Part shown: one piece after another, positions 35,496-46,526 of the stretch
Numbering within the stretch: position 1 is the stretch's first letter
How the letters are laid out: every line of letters begins with the position of its first letter
Source of the DNA: Ignelater luminosus
Taxonomy: Eukaryota > Arthropoda > Insecta > Coleoptera > Elateridae
Direction of reading: 5' to 3'
DNA: 64,000 nucleotides
NCBI GenBank assembly: GCA_011009095.1
Contig: VTPC01003895.1
Coordinates: forward strand, 80,294-144,293
Made by a program: the position numbers and the translations under genes
The notes under the pieces: model-generated
Databases searched by the model: none
The model's input: only the letters and a program-made list of their open reading frames with translations
What the model was told of the DNA's origin: nothing

Positions 35496-38339
35496 TTTTC
35501 AGTAAACTAATAAATTGCATTTAGTATTTAGAGCTAGAGTGAACTCGCATCATTTCAGCATTTTGGATTAATAAGTTTTATATTTTATAAATATAATGAC
35601 TGATTTAGAATTTAGTTTCTCTTTTTGCAAAGGATGATATGCAACTGTATGTAACTCCAATTCAACGTTATTTTGCAATTAAGCGAATATACAGTGAATC
35701 GCAAAAGCTTTTATTTTTATTCCATGAATACCGAGAGTATCGAGAAATGCCTGGATCCACTTGTCAAATCCAGCAATTTTCTATTTTCTGCAACGAAATG
35801 CTTGAAATCTCCAAGGATAATTTATCTATCTAAACTTTTAGTTCCGATTTCAACTCAACATGCTATGGGTCTTGCCTAAACAAAATCCACTGGTCTCAAT
35901 GGATATCCTTGTCGATAACCAACACAAGATGATCTGTTGTCTCCATTAGAAGAAATGTAACTGGGAAATATACTTTCATGATGCTGATATTTATCAAAGT
36001 GACAGAAACATGGTGCGTTTTCGCTTGATAATGCCAAAGTGCGGAAGTTCAAGCCGTAATCAGAGTAAGCAAGAATCTGGAAATCTGCAAAAGTCAGAGA
36101 ATTTAGGAACTTACAAAAATATTAGGAGAAAAGTGAGAGAACGTGCCGTAGAAGTTAAAATTGGCGAAAATTGATTCGAGCTGAGTTCTCGTTTTGTCTT
36201 CGTTATTATTTCCCAGAAATCAAAAATCTTTGTAGGTGTTTTGCAACACATATTCAGCTCTGAATGGAAGTGCTTTCATGGTGATGTCTATAGGCAGATC
36301 AGCTACATGTAGCGGGCTTCTTCTGGTCATAAGGTGTGGACGACGACACGTTGGTGAAGAAGTACGTCTAGTGCAGAGTTGCCGATTTTTGAAGCGTTGT
36401 TTTGGCGGGCTTTGCTTGTAAAGGGCGACTGCGGCTGATGTAATACGTATCATATAAAGTCATGTGTATTATGCTTGAGCAAGATGACAGTGGTAAATTT
36501 AGAAATTCGGTGACTGTGAATTCACTAGCCGCGCGTCCCAGGGGTTGTTAAATTTGGTACTAGTCCAACCTCTACCTTAATCATGGACGTGCGTTGGGCC
36601 TTATAGCGAGAGGAATGTCCAGCCGGGTGGCTGTGGATAGTACTTTTTTTTAAAATCACTTTGCTTTATTTTTAAATACTTCTCAGAAAAGCAATAAAAG
36701 TTATAAGTTATATTACAATCTTACCTGTACTCAGTCGCTAAAAGCTGGTTACCTCAGTATGTATCTCAAAGTGGACAATTACAGAGCAATAACTGACTGC
36801 TGGCACTGTTACCTTACACGTTGCAAATACAAATGAAATCTCTAAATAAATTTTTTTTACCAACAATCCCTTTTCAGATCAGATAAGACTGTATATAATT
36901 GAAAGGGATCTTCGGGATTTTACTTTTCTTCAAAACTAACATTAATTTTCTAGCTAGTCGCTAAAGATGACAAGTTTGAATTTTCCTTAGAACTAAGTAG
37001 CATCTTTGTAATGGACAGTGTGTCAGAAATATTTTTACTGCCTACCTCATAAAAAGAGAGAAGCTAGGAACTTGTCAAGAGTTTTATTGTTAGAAAACTT
37101 GAATTTCTTCTGAAATCTGTGTAACCATTGCTTTAAGTTCATTTAATCAAAATTGATTAATTAAGCGGCTTAAGTTCTAGATTTGGTTATTATTTATTTG
37201 AAACGTAATAAACAATTTGATACAAACAAAATTCTGATTATTGTGTGACTAATTGTATCATTGTACCACCCATATGTATTTACTAGATGTTTAATCATGG
37301 GAAAGTTGTTTATTAGGTATTTTCCTTGTTGTGAGCGCAATATTGTGGTTTAGAGATAAGTTTCGCTAATATGTGAGTGACGTTAATAAAAAGAAAATAC
37401 TATTGCGGTCAGTACATTAATTAGTTTTTCTTTAAGTTTCGAAAATCCAGCGTCGTTTTGTCTTTGGGGAGTAGATTCTTTTAAATGCTTGATCCATCTA
37501 CCTAAAAGGATTTCAATATTTCTAATAAAGAATTCTAGAATTAAGAAAGACCCTGTATATACTTCGAATACTAAGAATGATTTAAATAAAGTGGAGTGAA
37601 TGACCTTATTTGATAAACAGCGGTTTGCCAACTTTTATAGATAAGAGAGGAAAACCTTCAATTTTTTTATATTAATGTATTTTCTACAATGTTAAGCTTC
37701 GTCCATACTGGAAAATTCTTCAGTAACCAAGTTATGTTATATTTTTAAGAAGAATTTTTTTGTCAATCAATATCGGTTTATCTAATGCCGCTTTCGATAA
37801 TGCAAAAATTAATTTACCACATAAATGTTGCTTGCATCATATCACCCCGAATGAGAAGTCTACCAGTCAGTAGGGAATTGTATTTCAAGTGTGAATAAGG
37901 CTTTAGATCGGATACTAGAAGAAAAATCTACTAAGAAAGAATTTCTATAGATAAAATTGTTTATATGCATAGGCATGACATAAAACCTTGAGTAACTAAA
38001 AAAAAAATTGATTCAGTTCATTAGTATGTCGAAGTTTATTTCTAGTTAGAAATTCCATTTTCTCTTTTTTATCGAAAGGATAATTGTAGTGGAGTAAAGC
38101 ATTGAGAGCTTAAATAGCTTGAGGGGGATCCAAATAAATCAAAAAAAGATTTCATCGGTGTAAAAAATTCGGCCGGCCTAAATTAAGTGTATCGAAAAAC
38201 GCCCTGATCTGAAAAGCTAAAATCCAATCTTTTTGAAAACCAAACTTAATGTACTAGCTAGCCGCCTGGAGCGGGTGCATTTGCTTGAAATCTGAATATT
38301 AACAGCTTTTCTACCATCTTAATTATTTAGAACCGTTCG
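35496..38339. other. Gene-free stretch
   Basis: AT-rich. An ACCCTGTATATAC terminus-like motif lies at about 37550. No gene recognised. Confidence 0.4.
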
Positions 38340-38600
38340 TTAGTTATGGAGTATAGAAGTAGATTTGGTAGCTTTGTCTGTTGTTAGACCTTTTCTGGTT
38401 TTTCTATGTATGTTAGCAAACGAACTGAAAGACCTTTCTGTTGCTGCAGATGGATAGTATGCAAGCTGCAATTTGGAATATCGGATTCTAAATTTAGTAT
38501 TGATAAAATTGTTGGTTCTATGGGTCACTTCAACTTTAAACTTTTGGTAATACTGTGGTTCACTGCTAAAATTTGTAGATTCTCTTTGTAGTTGAGTAAA
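38340..38600 (-). pseudogene. hAT transposase C-terminal (dimerisation) fragment
   Basis: Minus-strand peptide YPSAATERSFSSFANIHRKT, followed by RKGLTTDKA, matches the conserved hAT dimerisation motif (P-x-S-A-x-x-E-R-x-F-S). It ends in a stop at about 38340. The rest of the element is not recognisable. Confidence 0.65.
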
Positions 38601-39841
38601 AAGGCGTTCAAGAATACTACCGCAATAAAGTATTTGGATTTGTGGGATTCTGGCTTGTAGAACATGAAGGCGTCCGTGGCGACGACTTCGAGCATCGAAA
38701 GATGGGGTTAACCTTGACGTCCCTTATACACTTTGCTGTATTTACAAGGATACAATTTCAGACATTCCGTTTGATATGTAGCGAAAAGCTGAGCTACTTT
38801 AAAAAGCATAATAGCACAACTTTCTTCACTGTTGTGGAATTTTCTTTTCCTAAGAATGTTTCCGCTGTCTCATTCCTAGGTGGGGCCTAGAAAAGGTTGA
38901 AAAACGCAGTTAGTGTGTAAGCTTTGTGACGTATTTTCTCTCAGTGACGGTGTTTTTGAGTCGATGCAGTTTGGATTAGGGGATTTACTCCTTATCTTTG
39001 TTTCGAGGGCTCACAAGTAGCTGCTGTGGGAACACGGTTGCCCAGGGGTTGTTTGCTAGAAACTCAAAACGGAAAACTGAACACCTAAATAAATTCGTCT
39101 GTTGCATTCAAACTCAAACTATATATACTGGCAAGCAATACAAGCTAAGCGGGATGCAAGTCAAATGGGTTTGGCTAGACGCTCTATCAACGGAATCAGA
39201 TTAGGTGCCTTACAGAAAAGATGCCGAGGATTGTTTCGAGCAGAGTAGTATTTGTAACTCGCTCGAAACGGTCAATTTTATTGACAGCAGCGTCAATCGG
39301 GATACTAATTAAAGTTTAGAACGGAAAGGCACTTTGGAATCTTTGGGACTTATTTTATCAACATTTGAAGAACACTCTTAGGTCGCTGGAGACTTGCGTG
39401 CACCATTCGCTGATGTGAACAGTCGTTCCTATACCTATACCTACACCAGTCAGTTCCTCCATACTAGCGAGTTTAAAGAGCAGGGACTGTGCAAGTGGGG
39501 CTAACTGGTATGCGTGGGGGAATAAAAAAATATTATTGGTAACTTTGTGACAGCTTGATCCTAGAAGGGTCAATCGATGAGAAATCCGGTCGACTCGATA
39601 AACTTGATTGACTGTTTTTGATTTGAACAGCTCAGTTATAAAGACCCGACTGTACTGGCACAAATAATTTTGTTATTGCACAAGTATCAACCAACTTGAA
39701 GTTTTTGGACTTTTCAAAACTTTTGATTCGCAACTACATTTAACCTAAAAAGCACTATTGAACGGACTTAGTTCTAAAAAAAGGAAACATTTTATTTTTA
39801 AATAATCATTGTATAATTATTATAACAGTAACATGATAATG
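38601..39841. other. Gene-free stretch, 3' of annexin C
   Basis: No gene recognised. An open frame at 39358-39663 on the minus strand has no recognisable motif. An AATAAA-type signal reads on the minus strand near 39791-39797, about 50 bases past the annexin C stop. Confidence 0.35.
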
Positions 39842-42518
39842 TTAAAGCTTAAGGGTTTGTTGGGAAAGATTTCCTCCAACAATGGCCAACAGACAGTCTT
39901 TGAAATCTCCAGAAGTGTCATCCTAAAAAAATCAAAAACAATTCAGTGGTTAGTAATAAAAAAGAAACAAATACTTACAATAATAGCGTCTTCTAGACTT
40001 ATTTTGTACTTTGCTTTGTAAGACACCTTGATAAGATCCATATCAATTTCACTTCTCGAAACAACAAGTCTAATTAATTGTTTGTTGTTTGTTCCGGATC
40101 CTTTAATGCTTGCGTGGAAACGTCTAGCAAAGAATACTGGAAGGCTGTGTGCTACACGTAAAATTGCCAAAAGCCCTTGCTTAAGATTACCCGAGAATTC
40201 ATCTTTAATTGCACTTTCTAATGTGTGTCCTGCTAGTTGTTCGTATTCAGTGGAAATTTCTCGAAGCTGCTTATAATTATTTTGAGTTAAAATTGAGATA
40301 AATACTGGTTCATCTGTACCCCATTTTAATTCGCCTTAAAACAATAAATATAATAATAAAAGGTATATTTATAAACTATAATTATTTACCTGCTTCTAGT
40401 AATTTCTGTGCATCAACTCTTGCTTGAGTTTTATCAACAAGGTCACTTTCATTACGCTCAGCTCTGACCAAAGCAACCATTAAGTTTCTGAAATTTCCAC
40501 TGGTATCTTCCAGTATATGAGATTCTAGTGTTCGTCCATAAACTATTAACAAAATAAATTGTTGAATTATTTGCTACAACGATCTTTCATTGTGGTTGCA
40601 CTGACTCTGTTCATACACTTGACGTATTCTTCTAATCTCCTCATTATCCAAAGAGCAAAGAATGTCAATTAAGGCACTTTCATCAGTGCCTGTACCATCC
40701 ACAGCATTGTAGAGTTGTTCAGCATATAAATGAGTTGGTTGCATCATTAAAGCAAGAATCAGTTTTCTAAACCATCCAATCAATTTAGTGTCTAAATCTC
40801 TTATCAAGGACTGAAATGATAATAAAATCTTAATGTAACTGTGGTTACTATATCACTTTAGATATTGCTTACCTGCTTATGTATATTTTCATAAACATTA
40901 GCGATATCCACACGGTCTAAATTCGATCTGTGTGCCAAAACATGGATTATTGCTTTTGTATCTGGTTCGGGCGCTTCTAAAGCATTTTTTAAAATTCTAA
41001 CATCTTCTGCTTTTAAATTATAAACCTGACTGTTAGTGTCTGATCGATTGTGTGCTGTAGAATTGGAATTGAAATTTGGATTGGAGTTTGAATTATAATG
41101 TTGTGGTACATATACCGGGTTTGTTTTATTGGCACAACCAGAATATGTTCTTATACCAACAAGATTATACGGATATGCTCGATAATTGAAATTTAGATTT
41201 GAATTGAAGTTTGGATTATAATGCTGTGATGCAAATCCCGGGTTTGTTTTATTGGCACAACCAGAATATGTTCTTATACCAACAAGATTATACGGATATG
41301 CTCGATAATTGAAATTTAGATTTGAATTGAAGTTTGGATTATAATGCTGTGATGCAAATCCCGGGTTTGTTTTATTNNNNNNNNNNAGCACAGCCAGTAG
41401 TGTAGTTGCTCTGAAATTAAAAAAAATTAAACGTAAACCATTACTGATCTGTTATCACTATTGGTCAATTTACTTGGTGATATTAAAAGTATGCCACGAC
41501 AAAAGCTCAATGAGTATTACTGAAAATAATAGCCCGGTCACTTTATACAAAAAAAAGACCAAACCTCTAAAAAAATCCGACTGAAGATTTAACTTCGGAA
41601 TTCTTTTTATTTCGGCGTCAGAAACAATCCTTCAAAAGTCCATAAAGCCAACTGGACGGCTACAGAAGTTAGAGAAGGTCACAGTCACGAAAATCAGTTT
41701 TTCTCAAATATCTCGTAAACTATTGGTTTTACGTTACTTTTGGTCTTTGTGAAATTTGTTCATGAACTAAATCTACACAGAAAAGGTCCTATACAAAATT
41801 TACGTAGAACCAATAGTTTTTGAGATATAGAGCTGAGAAGTTTCGGAGCAAAGCGCATACTAGAACCTTTACCTTTTAACATATTTTTTATAATGAAAAG
41901 CAAGCTATTCCGGACGGTCGGGTCATGACTCATGAATCAGAATTTATCTAGTCTATTGTTATGGTAAAACCCAAAATAAGCAAAATAACCGTTCTTAATA
42001 AATGATAATGATTTGCAACAAACGTGTTTACATTTTATTTTGGAAAACTCATGAATTATAAATGCGGCAGATACTAAGTCTAAATTTTTGGAAATCAGAT
42101 TATACCTTGCATTCTAATTTTAGAATCGGGATATTTTTGTCCGATTCTAACAGTTGCAAAATACGAAAAATACAGTTTTGTTCTTGTTTGAGGGAAAAAT
42201 CAGAAAATTCAGAAGACTAACGTTTTCCAAAAAGGAAGCAAAAGAAGTTTATCAATCAGCTGCAGCTGTCAAGGTAGTTAAATATATCAACTATTTATAT
42301 TCGTGATAAATCTCGTTTAAAGATTTTCTTAAAAAGAACAGAATCGCCACTGCTTATGCGTAAATAAAATCCTGACAACTCGTTTTTGTAATGGTCACCA
42401 AATGTTGTATATTAAACAAAAATATTCACTTATTTTAAGATTATTATGATAATTTCAATCATACCTGTAATAATAAGATGCAGGAAAAGACTAGACACAC
42501 TTGCAATTGCATCTTCAT
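39842..42518 (-). CDS. Annexin C: predicted secreted annexin with 41-residue Asn/Tyr-rich repeats (gap inside)
   Basis: Exons 42465-42518, 40873-41410, 40606-40810, 40390-40542, 39979-40334 and 39842-39922. Exon 1 encodes MKMQLQVCLVFSCILLLQ (a second in-frame Met at the third codon is the one aligned with annexin E). Exon 2 carries SNYTTGCA, a 10-N gap, then two identical 41-residue units (NKTNPGFASQHYNPNFNS, LNFNYRAYPYNLVGIRTYSG), then annexin repeat 1. Repeat 1 lacks the calcium loop (ALEAPEPDTKAI); repeat 2 has DGTGTDE, repeat 3 LKWGTDEP, repeat 4 KGSGTNN. It ends DDTSGDFKDCLLAIVGGNLS plus a short tail. Excluding the gap it encodes 458 residues in one frame. The exon 3 donor is GTCAGT where E has GTAAGT, a weaker site. 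True length is unknown because of the gap. Confidence 0.85.
41117..41376 (-). repeat. 123-bp perfect coding tandem repeat of annexin C
   Basis: Two complete units (41117-41239 and 41240-41362) are identical in every base, and a third begins at 41363 and runs into the N gap. The period of 123 is a multiple of three and preserves the annexin frame. Perfect identity implies very recent duplication or gene conversion. Confidence 0.95.
41377..41386. other. Assembly gap (10 N) inside annexin C exon 2
   Basis: A nominal 10-base gap exactly at the tandem repeat, so the number of repeat units is probably under-counted. The flanking coding frame is kept only if the real gap length is a multiple of three. 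Confidence 0.95.
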
Positions 42519-42526
42519 TGATTAAT

Positions 42527-42562
42527 ACTGAAGATGCGGGAAGCTTTCGACAATTATTTATA
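42527..42562 (-). promoter_or_regulatory. Annexin C core promoter (TATA + initiator)
   Basis: TATAAATA starts at 42562 on the minus strand; TCAGT covers 42531-42527 with A at 42529, 33 bases downstream. The surrounding 200 bases are closely similar to the upstream regions of D2 and E. Confidence 0.75.
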
Positions 42563-42939
42563 GTAAAGTTATCAAACAGAGATTAGCACAAATACTGTTG
42601 TTCGCATCGTTTAAAATAAAACGTTTTCTTGTGTAATACGGGGTATTCTCCAAATTATTCCACCAAACTATTTCGTAACTTTTCATTTTACGTTTTGCAA
42701 AATTTGAAATTTTCATATTCTTACCAAAAATAAGAGAAAGAAAGAATGTTGCTGCTGTTAAACATGTGCAACGATAGTTGTCTGACGAACTGTTGGTTTT
42801 CAAATAACTATTGTAGATAAATTATTCTAGTTTGAGGACTTCCTATTTATTTTTTGCTCTTGTTTGCTTTAGAGTATTTTTACCTTTTTCAAAAGTAACT
42901 TTGTCCATATCGAGAATCGATTTTCTCTAACATTGGAAA
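42563..42939. other. Upstream region of annexin C
   Basis: Positions 42563 to about 42750 are closely matched by 48462-48640 upstream of D2, showing a segmental duplication that included the control region. Open frames here are incidental. Confidence 0.5.
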
Positions 42940-43540
42940 ATTTATCCAAAGAAGGAGCAGTTAGAACAGCTTTTGAGGGCTGTCATGGAGGAAACAGCCT
43001 TCTCATGTAATTCAGACGAGGTCAATCGCCTAATTAAAGAAAATATCAACCATATATCATTTCGGTTTCGAGATCGGTGGGAAACAAGTAGGCGCAAAAT
43101 GGATTCCTTTACGAAACACAATAAAGAGTGACTTGAAGGCGAGAGTTTCAAACTCTCTGAAGTATTATTAGAAAATGTGGTCAGCCTTAGCCTTCTAATT
43201 CTAGGCCTAGAAGATCAAAAAAATTTTTTGCTGAATCTTTCACAAGAACTGGAAGTCTTAATTGCTAAGCATTCTTTATCAGAATTGACATTCGCGCTGC
43301 AAAATGTCTTTATGATGAAGACAAAAGAAGTACATCTGTAGTAGCATCTGACGTTGTAAACGCGGCAACTACTATAGTACGAGAAATTACAAACTTCAGG
43401 CAGCAACAGATTGCTCAAAAACAATTAACGAGTGTGGCGGCATTGACTCATTATGTTGATGCAAAATGCACTTCTTCTGTCTATAAATCAACACGAACAA
43501 CTCTTATAAATGTAGGACATCATGTCTTCCCCTTCTATTA
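42940..43540 (+). pseudogene. Unidentified decayed transposon-like coding region
   Basis: Plus-strand frames with coding character but repeated breaks: RDRWETSRRKMDSFTKHNKE, then EGESFKLSEVLLENVV, and in another frame IRAAKCLYDEDKRSTSVVAS and REITNFRQQQIAQKQLTSVA. I do not recognise the family with confidence. The style fits an old DNA-transposon gene. Confidence 0.35.
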
Positions 43541-44865
43541 GACTCTTCAGAAGGCAAGACAAGATTGTATACCATCCCAGACAGCCATCACAATCACTGA
43601 AATAAGTGCAGCGCTCTCTCTCTCTCTTTAACCCGCCTTTGATCATTGACTGAACAGATTGCTTTTGCTACAAAGTGATATTTTCAAAAATCAAAGAAAT
43701 TTGACGTTATATTCGAAGGGGGTTGTGATGGCTGTTCTGTTCAACATACTAAGCACAAACAAAAATCTTCATCGACTGACTATGACGAAATAGAAAGGTG
43801 AATTGTGTTCTCTGTGCATAGCATGCTGCTGCAGTGCTGTTTTGTCTGTGGGCACGCGAAGTTCGATAAGTAATTACCTTCTAACTAAGAAGAATTCCAT
43901 CTTGACATTTTGCAAGCTTATAGAAGAAAAATCAAAGAATATGTAGTACATCTAGTTTTTGGAATTTCAAAACATGGGGTTAATGTTGGAATTAATTTTG
44001 TAAAATAAAATGTCCTGGAAATTACAGTAAGTGAACATGAATTTGACTGTTCTTGCATATCCTGAAAAGGTACCTCTTGCCCTTTAAATTAAGCTAAATT
44101 GCAAGACCTTGTTGTAAACAGACCGAGAAATATACAGGCTTAAAGAGAATTTTTGGAAACTTTGGCTATTGATAATTACACAGCAGCGAAACTAGGCAAG
44201 TATAAAGAAATTCGTATCTCTTATTTTATCGTAGAAAAACGTTAAAAAAGTTTCAATAAGACATGACAGTCAATTCAAGCGGAAATGGAATTACTCATGA
44301 GTGAGCGCGCTTGGCGTGATTGCTTTTGCACCAGCAGTAACGGTAAAACCGACAGAGAACTGGAGACCGGAACGACCTGCAGATCCCTCTATCGTAGGAA
44401 GTTTATTCGAAACAGTCAAACCGATTTTACCAATTACCAATCAGGCCGAAAAGGCATGCCTACAATGACCATTTATGATTTATGATTTAAGTAGTGTAAA
44501 TAGCAGCCTGTTTCTAGCGTATTTGCTTCTATATCCCACTTTGCAACTGCACACTCACTAGATTACCAGTTTTGACGGTAGAGTGATTTTTGAAAAGTTT
44601 TTTCATTAAGTCCAATACAAAAAGAGGTTTACACAGAATAAGAGATAAAGTGCAGAGCTTTGTTATTGAAACAAAAATGCCAGACTTTTAGTTCTAACAG
44701 GGGTTAACAGAAGGTAACATGTTTGTTCGCTTCATTCATATTTATATAATTAATCTTGTTATTTAAATTAAATAATATTTTACATAATAATACAATAATA
44801 AGCGAGAGCAACAAAAACAAAAATATTCTTAGTCAATATTTATCAAAACTTCAAAAATACAGTTT
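43541..44865. other. Gene-free stretch, 3' of annexin D
   Basis: A short CT microsatellite lies near 43614-43628. No gene recognised. Confidence 0.4.
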
Positions 44866-46246
44866 TTAAGGATTGGATCCTTCGTCAACTCTAATCGTTA
44901 TAAACGCACAACCAAGTAGATTAGTATCTGGGCAAGGCTTTTCTCGAATAAGTTCTAATAACAATGTCTTATAATCTCCAGAAGTGTCATCCTGAAATAA
45001 AAAAAAACTTTAGTCATTCTTTATAAACTTTATATCTAAAAGAAAATAAACTTACAGCAATGGCATCTTCTAAAGTTATTCAATATACTTTTTTATAATG
45101 TGTTTTGATAAGGTCCATATCAATTTCATTTCTTGTAGTAATAATTCTAATTAGACGTTTGTTATTGGTACCAAATCCTTTTACACTTGCATAGAGACGC
45201 CCAGCATAATATTCAGGAAGATCACGGACAGCTTTAACAATTGTCAAAAGACCTCGTTTGATAAAACGAGAGAATTCACATTCGATCGCGTACTCTAAAC
45301 TGTGTCCGGTTAGGGTTTTGTATTCATCAAAAATTAGTTTAAGCTGTTCATAATTCCGTTGGGTTAAGATTGTAATAAATGTTGATTCATTTGAGCCCCA
45401 CTTTTCTTCACCTAAAAATTTCATTAGCAATAAAGAGATACTAATAGAAAATTATTATCAACCTTCCAGCATGATATAATGTTCTAGCATCAGCTACAGC
45501 TTGAGTCTTATGAACTTTTACACTTTCATCGCGATCAGCATTGAGCAGAGCAACAAGCAATTCTTCAAAGTCTCCAGCGGTCTCGTATTGTATCTGAGAC
45601 TTGAGTGTTGCTTTGTAGGCTGCGAAAGAAAATTTTTAGTGTATCTTATGATCAGAGAAACTATAGTGACTTACTTTTTTCATAAATTTTTTTATTTGTC
45701 TAATCCCTTCATTGTTCATAGTACAAAGTATCTCTATTAAAGTATCTTCGTTAGTACCAACACCGTGCATAGCTTCGTGTAGCTCTTTAACATAATATTC
45801 TTTCAGAGGTATCAACAAATCAAGCACCAGCTTCTTAAGCCAATGATTAGTCAATTTTTGTTTTAGATCTTCTGTTATTTGCTGCAATGTAAGACTGCGT
45901 ATTACGATTTTATCTGTAAAATGACTTTCGTATTACTTACGAATAGAAGTTTGTATTCTTCAGCAACTCTTAGATGTTGGGCACGGGTTTTACCTGATAA
46001 AGCCGCAACAATTGAATTCGTGTTTACTTTAGAAGCTGTTAGTGCATTTTCGAATAGTTCTGGCTCCGCTTTTCGATCGTTAATATCTAGTAGAACATCA
46101 TCGTAATCTGTAGGGTACGCGAATTTTGTATTGGAATCTTTTATTACTAGTTGCATATTCGCGTTTGAAACAAAGGTTACGTCAGTAAGTTCAGGGTTTG
46201 AATTTGCGTGCGTGCATTGCACTTGGATTGTAGCTCCATACCTGTT
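44866..46246 (-). pseudogene. Annexin D: annexin copy with several lesions
   Basis: Recognisable exons 45941-46246, 45675-45881, about 45471-45619, 45056-45411 and 44866-44991. All four annexin repeats are present (HGVGTNEDT in repeat 2, EEKWGSNES in repeat 3, KGFGTNNKR in repeat 4). Three faults are seen. One base is missing in an A-run near the end of exon 3 relative to the paralogues. The exon 4 donor is displaced by four bases (CTGGAAGGTTG where others have GCAG/GTA). An in-frame TGA sits at 45080-45082, five codons before the usual repeat 4 end motif LEDAI. The C-terminal exon has an unusual tail (REKPCPDTNLLGCAFITIRV). No own signal-peptide exon lies next to it; it might once have used the one at 48364-48411. 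Exon 5 length (356) still matches the family. Sequencing error could explain the A-run but not all three. Confidence 0.7.
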
Positions 46247-46526
46247 CTGAAAAAATACTTGGCGTATTAAAGAATATACAAGCGGTTTGGACACAATTGA
46301 CTCTTAGATTTAATTTAGGATGAAATTAGATTTGTTTTAAAAATTTATTTAAATTAATATTTGGACTAATTGGAATAGATTAATTTGTGTAAACTTACTA
46401 ATGGTTATCATTTGGTTTAGTAAACAAGTATACGTATTGTGCGTGACTTGCAGTGTTTCTGGATTGGTAATGGTAATAAAATCTTAATGTAACTGTGCTT
46501 GCTATATTAGTTTGGATATTGCTTAG

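Noticed and set aside
36220..36453. Arg-rich 77-codon minus-strand frame
   Set aside because: No motif, no splice context, and the antisense is equally open.
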